Positions 22,138-33,254 of a DNA stretch of 64,000 nt are shown here, piece after piece. The position numbers and the translations under genes are program-made. The first letter of the stretch is position 1. Each line of letters opens with the position of its first letter. Under the pieces are notes generated by a model. That model saw nothing but the letters and a program-made list of their open reading frames with translations. It was not told the DNA's origin and made no database searches. The stretch is from Bromus sterilis (lineage: Eukaryota; Streptophyta; Magnoliopsida; Poales; Poaceae): contig OX465595.1 of NCBI GenBank assembly GCA_950022295.1, positions 120,406,270-120,470,269 on the forward strand, in the 5' to 3' direction.

Positions 22138-23804
22138 TGTTGGGGATCGGCGCAGAAAACAAAATTTTCCTTCCTATGAGTCCCGAACCCAAGATATATG
22201 CTATGCTGATGTATGTAACGGAAGGAATCGGTGTTCATACCTTTGAAGACGGAAAGAGGGAAGCGTTCCTCGAATGTGGTTGGCGTAGACTCTGATCCTA
22301 CGACCTCCCTATCGTGTTGAAGAACTTCCAACGATGAAGTAGCACCACACGTGTAGTGCCTCGCGGGATTACACACGTACGGTGCAACCGACGTCTCTCC
22401 GGGCTCCGAACCAGAAGAGCAGCGGAAAGAAGATTGATCCGGATCCCGATTCCTGCAGCGCGACGACGTCCAGATGATGGTGAAACCCCCAACCAGGTGC
22501 AAACTCCAAACCAGGGGAGTCCGCTCTAGGTCGGAGAAAGAGAGAGAGAGAAACTCAATGTTGTATTGAAAAAGGCACCCCACCCCTCCTTATATAGGCC
22601 AAGGAGGGGCTCCACCCCCTCCGCTTCCCCCATGTGGGACTAAACCCCCAAGGGGCGAGTGGTGCGGCTAGGAGGGGGGATGGGCCCCTCCCGTGGCGCC
22701 AAGCCCAAGGGGGAGGCTCCCCCTTCCCCTCATGGGCCTTTTAAGGCCCAAATACCTTTTCACCTTTTTAATTAATTATTTAAATCATTTTTAATATTTA
22801 ATTCAGTCAATTAAATAATTAAACATGTTTAAACATTAATATATATTATTTTGAACCTTTCAAAATATCCGGAACAGCTTCCAGCACCTCCCGGTAAATT
22901 TCCGGTGTTTTCTCTCTTTTCACCGATGATCCCGAATCAATCCTTAATGCATCGATTGTCCTTAAGTGTGACACCCTACGGTCCAGGAAACAGTAGACAT
23001 GATTGAGACACTCTCTGACCAATGACCATCATGTGGGATCTGGTTAAAATCCTTGATGTGCCCCTACGCTTCCATCCAATAAACTTCATTGCTGTTGAAC
23101 CGTTAACAATATGCCTTGATCCCTTTGTGCTTTGGTACTATGTTTGTCCGAGGTATGATCTTCGGTATCCAATACCTAGTTCTTCCTCGTCTCCGACATA
23201 ACATGTTTACTCGTCTGTGAATATTACATCTCTTGTGACCTAGTCACTTGCTTGCACGCTACTGATGCAACACCACCGAGTGGGCCCAGAGTACCTATCC
23301 GTCACCCGGATTGAAAAATCCCGCTCTGATCTATTTCATACTCCTCAACATATCTACTTCGGAATACCCAAGATACACCTTTTCAGTTACCATGTTTTAG
23401 TGTAACGGTTAATGCACTCAAAGCATCCTAATAGATAGCAATTATGTATGATCATCACGGTCTAAGGATTCAGTCACTATGTTATTAAGTCATCGCAATG
23501 CTGAACTTATGTGACTTGATCACACTGCAATGCTTAAGGTGGGTGTGTGTCCATCACATCATTCTCCTAATGATATGACCTCATTGTCAATAGACTATTA
23601 TGTTCTCACGATCAGGAAACCTTGATCATCAATTGCCCAATGAGCTAGTATGCCTGAGTTTAACTAGGGACCAGATTGTTATATTTCACACGTGTATTAG
23701 TGTTTCCGCTTAATACAGTTCTAGCACAATATATAATGTATTATGAACAAACAGATATGTGAAAAATATCTTTATTAATTTGCCTCTAGGGCACATATCC
23801 AACA
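22138..23804 (-). repeat. Copia 3' LTR (1667 bp)
   Basis: In plus-strand terms it starts TGTTGGGGATCGGCG and ends CATATCCAACA. The promoter on the minus strand has TATATAAGG at about 22589-22598, inside a perfect 9-bp inverted repeat. The reading frame at 22125-22583 is a chance frame in the LTR and recurs in the other copies. Confidence 0.9.
22583..22609 (-). promoter_or_regulatory. TATA box inside an inverted repeat
   Basis: CCCCTCCTT (22583-22591) and AAGGAGGGG (22601-22609) are perfectly complementary and enclose the TATA box. The same arrangement is present at 29226-29252 and 63471-63497. Confidence 0.75.
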
Positions 23805-23820
23805 GTCTCCCACTTGCACT
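23805..23820 (-). promoter_or_regulatory. Copia polypurine tract
   Basis: On the minus strand this reads AGTGCAAGTGGGAGAC immediately before the 3' LTR, identical to the tract at 17150-17165. Confidence 0.75.
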
Positions 23821-23940
23821 AGAGTACAAGTTATACTAGTTTACATCAGGTATGTATCTAACACCAATAGTCTCTCGGTGTTGTTCAAACTTGTTTTGTG
23901 GAAGAGGTTTAGTCATTGGGTCTGACAGATTTAGATCCGT

Positions 23941-24514
23941 ATGTATTTTGCAAATCCTAGTATGACCATCCTTGACGTAGTCCCGTGTCACATGGAAACG
24001 CCGGAGAATATGCTTGGGTGTAGAGTGAGTCCTCGGCTCCCTTGCATTAGCAATGGCACCCGTATTGTCGCAATAAATGCTAACAGGGTCAGTGCAACTA
24101 GGGAATACGCCAAGCTCGATGACGAACTTCTTCAGCCAATGCGCTTCATTTGACGCTTCGCTCCATCGTAGATTGGGCGACGACTAACTGCTTGCCGCTC
24201 CTCCAGCTAATCGCACCACAATTCAACATAAACACATATCCCGTCTGGGATTTTGAGTCATCGGGATCAGTACCAAGACTGGCATCGACGTAACCTGTTA
24301 CTGCGAGCTCTTCTTCACATCCTCCATAGACAAGAACCAGATCCTTAGTTCTTCGTAAGTACTTAAGGACGTTCTTCACTGCAATCCAATGATCCATTCC
24401 AGGATTACTTTGGAAACGGTTAGTAAGACTAACCACCAGGGCCATATCTGGTCGAGTACACAGCATAGCATACATGATAGAACCTATGGCTGAGGCATAG
24501 GGCTTTGAGGACAT
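23941..24514 (-). pseudogene. Copia RNase H
   Basis: Frame 24514-24146 starts MSSKPYASAIGSIMYAMLCT and includes KNVLKYLRRTKD and TGYVDASLGTDPDDSKSQTG, where YVDAS carries the first catalytic aspartate. It ends early, after AQSTMERSVK. The rest, including the region equivalent to CDNTGAIANAREP, follows in other frames down to about 23941. RNase H removes the RNA template during cDNA synthesis. Broken. Confidence 0.85.
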
Positions 24515-24523
24515 TTCCTACCT

Positions 24524-25098
24524 TTATTTTGCTGTTGCTGGGCATTGAGTCACACACAATTTACTTCCTTTCATAACGGGGAAGAGGCCTCTCTTGGCGT
24601 TATCCATATTGAACCTCTTCAATATTTTCTCAAGGTAAGTTCTCTGACTCAGTGCTAATAGGCGTCTTGATCTATCTCTATAGATTTTAATGCCTAATAT
24701 GTATGCAGCTTCACCTAGGTCCTTCATGGAAAATTGTCCATTCAAATATTCCTTTACCCCCTCTAGAAATTTCACATCATTCCTTATCAATAATATGTCA
24801 TCCCACTCGCTTTCTTATAAACACAAAATTCTTCTTCATTTTGGACAAATCCAAAAGTTGTGATCACCTCATCAAAACGAAGATTCCAGCTCCGAGATGC
24901 TTGCTTCAACCCATAAATGGACCGTTGAAGTTTGCATACCTTACCAACGTCCTTAGGATCAATAAAACCTTCCGGTTGTACCATATACAACTCTTCCTCA
25001 ATGTTGCCATTTAGGAACGCGGTTTTCACATCCATCTGCCATATTTCATAATCGTAATAGGCAGCAATTTCTAGCAATATCCGGATAGACATTAGCAT
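24524..25098 (-). pseudogene. Copia reverse transcriptase, YVDD region deleted
   Basis: The frame at 25098-24787 carries WQMDVKTAFLNGNIEEELYM and QRSIYGLKQASRSWN. The frame at 24790-24524 carries KDLGEAAYILGIKIYRDRS. Between them, at about 24800, the expected residues leading into the YVDD box are missing: the sequence passes from KKASG almost directly to the codons for VDDILLI in another frame. This small deletion removes part of the active-site strand and shifts the frame, so the enzyme is dead. Confidence 0.85.
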
Positions 25099-25421
25099 CG
25101 CTACGGGAGAGAAAGTCTCTTCCTAGTCAACTCCTTGAATTTGTCAGAAACCTTTTGCAGCAAGTCAAGCTTTATAGAAAGATACGTTTCCTTCTGCGTC
25201 AGTCTTTTTCTTGAATATCCACTTATTCTCGACGGCCTTTCGGTCCTCGGGAATATCTACCAAAGTCCATACTTTGTTGGCATACATGGTGTCTATCTTG
25301 GATTTCAGGGCTTCCAGCCATTTCTCGGACTCGGGTCCCTCCATTGCTTCTTTTTAGTTTGCAGGTTCATCAGGTTCATTTAACATGACTACATTGACAA
25401 GTTTCCCATAAAACTGAGTTT

Positions 25422-25946
25422 TTACTCGGGCTCTTGATCACCTGCGGGGTACAATAGGATCCTCTTCATCTTGATCATGATCATATGTATGTCACGATCG
25501 TTATGAATATCATGATGACCGTTCTCTTCATCTCCCACTACGAAAGATGGTTCCGGAACAACTTCCATTGCCATTTCTTCCACTTGGAGTGATTGGTCAA
25601 TCATCTCGTTTAGGTTTATTTTCCTCCAACTCAATGCTTTCGAAAGAAACTCTTTCTCAAGAAAGCATCCAGTCTTGGCGACAAACATTTTTCCCTTAGA
25701 CTGGTTGTAGAAGGTATATCCAACGGTTTCCCTTGGATATCCCACAAAGATGCACTTATCCGCTTTTGATTTGAGTTTGTCAGGCTGAAGTTTCCTAACA
25801 TAAGCCTCGCAACCCCAAATCTTCAAGTGAGACAACTTTGGTTTCTTGCCATGCCATTCCTCAAATGGTGTTTTCTTTACGGATTTCGACGGTGCCCTAT
25901 TAAGAATGTAAGCGACAGTTTCTAATGCATACCCCCAGAATGACAC
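25422..25946 (-). pseudogene. Copia integrase C-terminal part
   Basis: A 174-codon frame starting MSFWGYALETVAYILNRAPS, then FEEWHGKKPKLSHLKIWGCE and KCIFVGYPRETVGYTFYN. These are the usual sequences after the integrase core in copia elements. It overlaps the end of the long gag-integrase frame by 25 bases in a different frame, so one frameshift near 25930 separates them. Confidence 0.85.
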
Positions 25947-27823
25947 AGGTAAGTCGGTATGAGAATCATCGATCGTACTCTATCCAATAGAGTTCGATTA
26001 CGTCGCTCAGAAACATCGTTACGCTGAGGTGTTCCTGCCGGCGTAAGTTGTGGTACGATGCCCCAAGTCTTAAGATGATCGCCAAACTCGTGACTTAAAT
26101 ACTTGCCTCCTCGATCAGATCGAAGGTGCTTGATTTTCTTCCCGAGTTGATTCTCGACCTCACTCTGAAATTCCTTGAACCTTTCAAAGGTTTCAGACTT
26201 ATGTTTCATTAAGTAGATATACCCATATCTGCTTAAGTCATCTGTAAAGGTCACGAAGTAACGAAGACCATTGCGTGTGGGGACGTTCATAGGTCCACAT
26301 ACATCTGAATGTATGATCCCTAACAAGTCTTCCGCACGCTCCATTGTTCCATTGAATGGAGTCCTTGTCATCTTTCCCATAAGGCATGGTTCACATGTGT
26401 TAAGGGATCCAAAATCCAATGACTCCAGAAGTCCATCATCATGAAGCTTCTTCATGCACTTTTCACCAATATGACCAAGTCGACAATGCCACATCGTCAT
26501 GTGTTCTTCGTCACTAGGTTTTAATCTTTTGGCCTCTACGTTATCAATATGAAGTATATCACAATCGAGATTAAGAATGAATAAGCCATTTTTCTCCGGT
26601 GCGTGAACATAAAACACATCATCCTTATAAATCGCACAACCAATTGTATCTGACTTAAAAGAATAGTGGTCTCGCTTCAAGCAAGAACCACTAACGATGT
26701 TCACACTCAATGCGGGTACATAGTAGCACTTATTAAAAATCGAAACTAATCCTGAAGGGAGACTAAGATGCTTCGTGCCGACCACCACCACTTCAATCCG
26801 GCAGCCATTTCCCACGCGCATCGTCACTTCATCTTTCATCAAGCGTCGCCTATTCCGTAGCCCCTGAGAGGAGTTAGAAATATGAGCAACAGATCCTGTA
26901 TCAAATATCCACGATTTGTTCCCAGCGCTTGTTAAGAAAAGACCAATAACGTGTATATCAAATATACCTTTGTCTCTTCTGACAACCTTGCCAGCCTTCT
27001 TATGCTCTAGGTACTTGGGGCAGTTGTGTTTCCAGTGACCATCACCCTTGCAGTAGAAGCACTCAACGTCGGGATTGGGTCCAAGTTTGGGTGCCTTACG
27101 AGGAGTGACAACTGGCTTGTCACTCTTTTTCGGGCTTCCCTTCTTTCCCTTCTCCTTCTTGCCAGACTTCTTGAATTCAACGGTCTTGTTGAGCATGAAT
27201 ACAGCATGCTCCTTCTTGATCTCAACCTCAGCAGTTTTCAGCATGGCGAACAACTCAGAAGGGGTCTTAGTCATCCCGTGCATGTTGTAGTTCAACACAA
27301 AGCCTTTGTAGCTAGGGGGCAGCGACTGCAGCACCCTATCAACAGCAAGTTCATCTGGAATCTGACATTCCAGAGCATTCAAGCGTTGAACGTAGCCAGA
27401 CATCTTGACCACGTGCTCACTAACACTGCTATGCTCATCCATCTTTGCTGAGAAGAAAGCTTCAGAAGCCTCATAACGTTCAGCCCTGGCTTCGGGTGCA
27501 AAGACGGCCTTGAGGTCGATGATTATCTCATATGCACCCATCCTCTCAAAGCGTTTCTGCAGCTCAGCCTCCATGGAGTAAAGCATTCCACTCTGGACAA
27601 GGTTGTAATCATCCGTCTTGGAGAGGTAGACATTCTTCTCATCCTGACTAGCGTCTGCTGGTGGTTCGTCACCTAACGCGGCCTCTAGTACGTATGCCAT
27701 CTTGAGGGGAACGAGGAGAATCCACAGAGTGCGGAACCAGTTGGTGAAGTTTGACCCATCGGTTTTCAATTTTTCTTTGTCTAGGAATGACCCTAAGTTT
27801 AATGAGGGGCGAGGTGCAGCCAT
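25922..27823 (-). CDS. Copia gag-protease-integrase open frame
   Basis: An uninterrupted ATG frame of 633 residues. Gag occupies about residues 1-250 (start MAAPRPSLNLGSFLDKEKLK). A CCHC zinc knuckle, CFYCKGDGHWKHNC, is at 255-268. The protease active site is WIFDTGS, aspartate 308. The integrase zinc finger uses H446, H451, C477 and C480, and the catalytic triad is D507, D570 and E606 (SERRNRTLLD). The frame ends by frameshift just after the core, and the C-terminal part is at 25946-25422. As a full copia polyprotein is over 1,200 residues, this is about half. A capsid-like protein could still be made; complete pol could not. Confidence 0.88.
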   Translation of the reverse strand: MAAPRPSLNLGSFLDKEKLKTDGSNFTNWFRTLWILLVPLKMAYVLEAALGDEPPADASQDEKNVYLSKTDDYNLVQSGMLYSMEAELQKRFERMGAYEIIIDLKAVFAPEARAERYEASEAFFSAKMDEHSSVSEHVVKMSGYVQRLNALECQIPDELAVDRVLQSLPPSYKGFVLNYNMHGMTKTPSELFAMLKTAEVEIKKEHAVFMLNKTVEFKKSGKKEKGKKGSPKKSDKPVVTPRKAPKLGPNPDVECFYCKGDGHWKHNCPKYLEHKKAGKVVRRDKGIFDIHVIGLFLTSAGNKSWIFDTGSVAHISNSSQGLRNRRRLMKDEVTMRVGNGCRIEVVVVGTKHLSLPSGLVSIFNKCYYVPALSVNIVSGSCLKRDHYSFKSDTIGCAIYKDDVFYVHAPEKNGLFILNLDCDILHIDNVEAKRLKPSDEEHMTMWHCRLGHIGEKCMKKLHDDGLLESLDFGSLNTCEPCLMGKMTRTPFNGTMERAEDLLGIIHSDVCGPMNVPTRNGLRYFVTFTDDLSRYGYIYLMKHKSETFERFKEFQSEVENQLGKKIKHLRSDRGGKYLSHEFGDHLKTWGIVPQLTPAGTPQRNDVSERRNRTLLDRVRSMILIPTYLCHSGGMH

Positions 27824-28766
27824 CTACAATGGTTATTTGCAAAACACATATTTAGACTTTGTTCATAATTGGAGTTCAATTTTAATTAATTCTAAAACTC
27901 CCACTTAGTTAAACATCTCTCCAAATTTACTAAGTGATTAACATAATCCTAGATTGAATGATCGTCCTCGAATATCACACGGCTGACGACACATCTCCCT
28001 AGGTAGGCCATCATGCCAATCATATCCGTTATATGACTGATGCTTAACCTTTCGGTCATCCGTATCCCAAGCTCATATCTACATATGTAAAGCCTGGCAG
28101 TCGAACCTTAGTGTATGGCTGTTGAGCAAGGCCATATCTGCATATGCTAGGCTTGCCAAACCCAACCTCATGTGATCGCTAATGTATGTATGACACCCGA
28201 TCGTCACGGCCTGCCTATCACAAAGAGATCTTTCCAGGCGGTGCCCACTAAGGGAGAATACAATCATGGTATTGAGAGAGATTATCCTATCATGCTACCA
28301 TCGCATATCTAGCATATTAGCAAGACATGCAGTAAAACTGTAAATCATACAAGCTATGATCCCCCCTTACATGCAAATTAAAGTTAAAACTCCTTCTACT
28401 TTATCTTTTGCAAGTTTTATGTGGGTTCTAAGGGGTTTCGAGAGAGAACCGCTTTCTATCCTGCGAAAACAAGCCACAACACCAATCCTGCAATCATCTC
28501 TATTACACCCATGTCGGGGCCCTCCGTTGCAAACGTCTATGCGTCGCTAATGTTAGAGAGACAGACACCCCCTAGCCACTTATATGGTACAAGCCATATG
28601 TCAAGCGTGGAACCAGTCTCGCGTAAACGCGTAAGGTCGGTCGGGGCCGCTTCATCAGGACATTGCCGCAACGCTAAACGAGTACACGTGGGAGGGTAAC
28701 AATTGGAGAATTGATGCCCACGTCCTAGATGTTTTCTACCCGTACAATACATCTACGCATAGCCTT
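27824..28766 (-). other. Copia untranslated leader
   Basis: About 940 bases between the primer-binding site and the gag start codon. I see no gene here. Small overlapping frames on both strands (28356-28752) have no recognisable domain. In copia elements this part of the RNA usually carries packaging and dimerisation signals, but I cannot point to one. Confidence 0.6.
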
Positions 28767-28779
28767 GCTCATGATACCA
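28767..28779 (-). promoter_or_regulatory. Copia primer-binding site, initiator tRNA-Met type
   Basis: On the minus strand TGGTATCATGAGC begins one base after the LTR. It differs slightly from TGGTATCAGAGC, the plant initiator tRNA-Met complement seen intact at 63942-63953. Confidence 0.75.
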
Positions 28780-28780
28780 C

Positions 28781-30449
28781 TATTGGGGATCGGCGCAAAA
28801 AACAAATTTTCCTACCTACGAGTTCCGAACCCAAGATCTATGCTATGCTGATGTATGTAACGGAAGGAATCGGTGTTCATACCTTTGAAGACCGAAATAG
28901 GGAAACGTTCCTTGAACGTGGTTGGCATAGACTCTGATCCTACGACCTCCCTGTCGTGTTGAAGAACCTCTGACGATGAAGTAGCACCACACGTGTAGTT
29001 CCTCGCGGGATTACACACGTACGATGCAACCGACGTCCCTCCGGACTCCGAACCAGAAGAGCAGCGGAAAGAAGATTGATCCGGATCCCGATTCCGGCAG
29101 CGCGAAGGCGTCCGGATGATGGTGAAACCCCCAACCAGGTGCAAACTCCAAAACAGGGGAGTCCGCTCTAGGTCGGAGAAAGAGAGAGAGAGAAACTCAA
29201 TGTTGTATTGAAAAAGGCACACCCACCCCTCCTTATATAGGCCAAGGAGGGGCTCCACCCCCTCCCCTTCCCCCATGTGGGACTAAACCCCCAAGGGGGG
29301 GGAGTGGTGAGGCTAGGAGGGGGATGGGCCCCTCCCTTGGCGCCAAGCCCAAGGGGGGAGGCTCCCCCTTCCCCTCATGGGCCTTTTATGGCCCAAATAC
29401 CTTTTCACATTTTTAATTAGTTATTTAAATCATTTTTAATATTTAATTCTCTCAATTAAATAATAAAAAATATTTAATCATTAATATATATTATTTTGAA
29501 CCTTTCAAAATATCCGGAACAGCTTCCGGCACCTCTCGGTAAATTTCCGGTGTTTTCTCTCTATTCACCGATGATCCCGAATCAATCCTTAATGCATCGA
29601 TTGCCCTTAAGTGTGACACCCTACGGTCCGGGATACAGTAGAAATTATCGAGACACTCTCTGACCAATGACCATCATGTGGGATCTGGTTACAATCCTTG
29701 ATGTGCCCCTACGATTCCATCGAATAAACTTCATCGCTGTTGAACCGTTAACAATATGACTTGATCCCTTTGTGCTTTGGTACTATGTTTGTCCGAGGTA
29801 TGATCGCCGGTATCCAATACCTAGTTCTTCCTCATCTCCGACATAACATGTTTACTCGTCTGTGAATATTACATCTCTTGTGACCTAGTCACTTGCTTGC
29901 AAGCTATTGATGCAACACCACCGAGTGGGCCCAGAGTACCTATCCGTCACTCGGATTGATAAATCCCGCTTTGATCTATTTCATACTCCTGAACATATCT
30001 ACTTCAAAATACCCAAGATACACCTTTTCAGTTACCATGTTTCAGTGTAACGGTTAATGCACTCAAAGCATCCTAATAGATAGCAATTATGTATGATCAT
30101 CACGGTCTAATGATTCAGTCACTATGTTATTAAGTCATCGCAATGCTGAACTTAGGTGACTTGATCAAACTGCAATGCTTAAGGTGGGTGTGTGTCCATC
30201 ACATCATTCTCCTATTGATATGACCTCATTTTCAATAGACTATTATGTTCTCATGATCAGGAAACCTTGATCATCAATTGCCCAATGAGCTAGTATGCCT
30301 GAGTTTAACTAGGGACCAGGTTGTTCTATATCACACGTGTATTAGTGTTTCCGTTTAATACAGTTCTAGCAGAATTTATAACGTATTATGAACAAATAGA
30401 TATGTGAAAAATATCTTTATTAATTTGCCTCTAGGGCACATATCAAACA
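28781..30449 (-). repeat. Copia 5' LTR (1669 bp)
   Basis: Aligns end to end with 22138-23804. The inner end reads TATTGGGG instead of TGTTGGGG, a G to A change in the terminal dinucleotide. The outer end reads CATATCAAACA. The TATA box with its 9-bp inverted repeat is at 29226-29252. Confidence 0.9.
29226..29252 (-). promoter_or_regulatory. TATA box inside an inverted repeat
   Basis: CCCCTCCTT at 29226-29234 and AAGGAGGGG at 29244-29252 are perfectly complementary, with the TATA box between and overlapping the inner edge of one arm (on the minus strand, TATATAAGG). Confidence 0.75.
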
Positions 30450-31396
30450 CTACCTGGGTGGGATGGTTGCGAGTATCCTGGGGATGGCCAGTGATGACTG
30501 CGGAAAGCCACCAAGGCTCAAAGGGACTGTTTGTATTGACATACCAAGAAGCTTACGTGTGCAGCCACAAGCTATAATGGGCTCTGGCTTAGTTGAGTTG
30601 GTTGTGCGACCTCTTTCTGGGATAGACTATGAGATGTAGATTTTTATAAGTGTACCGGTTTATCCAGCGGTTAAGGGGAAACACTTCTGAAAGACCATGT
30701 CTCGATCTTCCAGCTATCCTATACCATGAAGTGTGACGAATTACAAAGGAGGTGACCGAGTCTTGTGTGGAAAAGTGCACAAACCTCTGCAGAGTATAAA
30801 ACTAATCGATTAGCCGTGTCCCCGGTTATGGACAATTTGAGCGACTAGATGTGGTAATATTGATTTGTCTCATCATCTTTAATTAATTGATTGGTTTAAT
30901 CACTTTGGGATAGATTGAGTGGGGGTTCCCATCTCAATCGTATGCTATTGTAGAACTTAGTTATTATCATTCTATAGGGAAAATTAGCTTTTTGCAAAAA
31001 TAAATGTAGAAGCTCCACCAGCCAAATTGCATGTATTGTAGGAAATTTTACTTCTTTCTGGGATATGATTTTCCATAAATTCAAATGTACTGACCCGTTG
31101 TTGGGCTGTAACCTTAAGTGTTGCAGGATTATATACGACGAGTAAGTGATACGATATAGGATCGTGAAGTCTACACTCAACTTTGCCGTTGGCGTTGATG
31201 GAACTCCATTTATATATTGATTGTTCTGCTGTGTATTCTAGCCTAAGGGTTGTAAGGTAATAAATAACATGTATTTACATTAATTTATGACATGTGATAC
31301 TATGGTATTTCATCGAGCACTGTGTGCTAGCATATTGATCCAGGGATATCACAGAAGCATAGTAGACTTGGTTCCCTTCGGGACTGGGTCGTTACA
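30450..31396 (+). repeat. 5' LTR of the gypsy element, second part
   Basis: Resumes after the copia element with the duplicated CTACC and matches 37743-38690. It contains the conserved LTR motif at about 30775-30840 and ends GGGTCGTTACA. Counting both parts and omitting the insertion, this LTR is about 2.86 kb. Confidence 0.88.
30775..30840 (+). promoter_or_regulatory. Conserved LTR motif, copy 3
   Basis: CACAAACCTCTGCAGAGT, then CGATTAGCCGTGTCCC, then CGGTTATGGACAATTTGAG. The 3' LTR copy is at about 38068-38134. Confidence 0.6.
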
Positions 31397-31399
31397 AGA

Positions 31400-31411
31400 T
31401 GGTATCAGAGC
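31400..31411 (+). promoter_or_regulatory. Primer-binding site of the gypsy element
   Basis: TGGTATCAGAGC, the initiator tRNA-Met complement, begins three bases after the LTR end. This fixes the plus-strand orientation of the element. Confidence 0.85.
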
Positions 31412-31790
31412 ACATGTTGACTGTAGGTCGTGACCCTAGAAAACTTGAAAGCCATAGGAAATTATATTGGTAAAAATATTATTTTGAAAAAAAGATCCAT
31501 TACTTCTCATCTTTTCGGAGTTTTACCAAACACTCCCTCTTACCCCCAAACAAGTTAGACTATACCCGTGACATTTGACTACTTGGAAGGATCATCTTAC
31601 TCTACATCGAGAAGGACAAGTTATGGAACTCATGGTCAATTTAGCATAAAGAGGAGTGCACCTTGTATTGGAGGAATGGAAGTTATCAACTATAAGTATC
31701 AAAGATTTTGAAGACTCAAAGATTTTTTGAAGACCCTGAAGATCCCAAGACTACCCATGACCTTTAGAGGACTAAACCCCTGTTATATGC
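31412..31790 (+). other. Untranslated leader of the gypsy element
   Basis: Non-coding sequence between the primer-binding site and the solo LTR insertion. I see no open frame with a domain. The last five bases, TATGC, are the target duplication of the solo LTR. Confidence 0.6.
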
Positions 31791-33248
31791 TGATGTCTAC
31801 GCATGCTCTATTCTTGTAGACTATGTTGGGCCTCCAAGCGCAGAGGTTTGTAAGACAACAACAATTTCCCTCAAGTGGATGACCTAAGGTTTATCGAACT
31901 CAGGGAAGTAGAGGTTGAAGATGGTCTCTCTCAAGCAACCCTGCAATTAAGATACAAGAAGTCTCTTGTGTCCCCCAACACACCTAATACAACTAGGAGT
32001 TGTATAGGTGCACTAGTTCGGAGAAGAGATGGTAAAATATGGGTGATAGGTGTGGTAAAACGAAGTAATATAAATCTGTAATAAAAAGTGCAGCAAAGAA
32101 ACAAGTGGTAAACGTGAGCACAAACGGTATTTCAATGGTGGAAACAAGGCCTAGGCTTCATACTTTCACTAGTGGAAACTCTCAACAACATTAACATAGT
32201 CTAATCACATGATATTTCCCATAAAACATGCAACGGAGACGTCCTCGGAGGTCATTCCTTTGTGGTCAAGAGAGGACGAGAATTGTGTAGGGCTACAAAA
32301 GCACACCTCAAAGTTCGTAGTTCTCAATCTATGGATTTCCCAATGTCACCGTGGTCATCCAAAGAGAGTACCACAATCACCACAACATATCTAAAGGATA
32401 GTCAAAGACAAGCACCAAAAGACTCTCAATCTTCAATCCACACACAAAAGAGGAAATCAATCATGAAAATATTCTTCTAATCCATGTGTCATAGACCAGC
32501 TGTCACCATGGTCTCGGGGATTATACTAGATAAGATCAATTGAGTACATCAATCCAATACATAGAAGAAGTAGAAACATCATGGGATCACCCTAGATTAA
32601 CATAGCCAATGATCACAACAAAGATCACATCATGGGAGAGAGAGAAACCACATAGATCAAGATACAAGCCTTAGCCCCGAGGAGGAACTACTCCCGCTTC
32701 ATGGAGGGAGGAAGCAACGTAGATGGAGATGAATCCGGGGCCACTTCCCTGTCCCGGCAGGGTGTCGGCACATGAATTCTGTCCCCCCGAAACTTGATGG
32801 CGATGGCTGCGGAGATCGGAATTGCTTCTGGAGAAAAGGGGTCTGGAATCAGGGTTTCCTCCGCGGGGGTAAAAATAGAGCCAAAGGGGGGCACCAAGGG
32901 GGCCACAGGGAAGCCAGGAGGGTGTCCGGCGCGGCCTAGGGTGGGGCCGCGCCAGGGACCCTTCTGGAGTCCCTGTGGTGGCCCTCCCCTCCTTCCTTGG
33001 TGATTTCGGAAGCTTCCGGGACGCAGATTTTTTATAAAAAAAATCCGGAATTTTTGGAGCACTTTTAATGGCCGGAAAACCTGAAATACAAAAACAGCAG
33101 AACAGAGGAACTAGCAACTGGGTGCACTAAGTTAATAGGTTAGTCCAAATATGATCAAAAGTGTATGAAAGTTCAAGCAAAACATGGCAAAGTCACACAA
33201 AACATGCATGGAGCAAGCAGAAATTATAGATACGTTTGGGACGTATCA
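31791..33248 (-). repeat. Solo Athila-type LTR (1458 bp)
   Basis: In plus-strand terms it starts TGATGTCTACGC and ends GGGACGTATCA, and it is flanked by a perfect TATGC duplication (31786-31790 and 33249-33253). There is no internal sequence, so the element was reduced to one LTR by recombination between its two LTRs. On the minus strand it begins TGATACGTCCCAAACG, the same start as the elements at 55271 and 60985. The GC-rich frames at 32671-33117 are LTR sequence that recurs in the other copies. Confidence 0.92.
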
Positions 33249-33254
33249 TATGCT

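Larger units (their letters stand above)
22138..30449 (-). mobile_element. Full-length Ty1/copia retrotransposon
   Basis: An 8312-base element with both LTRs (22138-23804 and 28781-30449), a primer-binding site, a polypurine tract, and gag, protease, integrase, RT and RNase H in the copia order on the minus strand. It is flanked by a perfect target duplication, CTACC (22133-22137 and 30450-30454). The intact target site is preserved in the 3' LTR of the host element near 37743. The two LTRs differ at roughly one base in fifteen over the first 200 bases by eye, so the insertion is not recent. Pol is broken at several places. Confidence 0.93.

Noticed and set aside
22125..22583. 152-codon frame recurring at 28812-29276, 39543-40039 and 63575-63907
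   Set aside because: It is the same stretch of copia LTR in each place, with no start context and no known protein.
31400..31411. Possible tRNA gene, because TGGTATCAGAGC matches a tRNA 3' end
   Set aside because: Only the 12-base primer complement is present, next to an LTR. There is no cloverleaf. The same applies at 48293, 63942 and 28767.
32671..33117. 148-codon frame within the solo LTR
   Set aside because: Similar frames recur in the related LTRs at 55339-55726 and 61053-61540 with stops and shifts. They come from the repeated LTR sequence.
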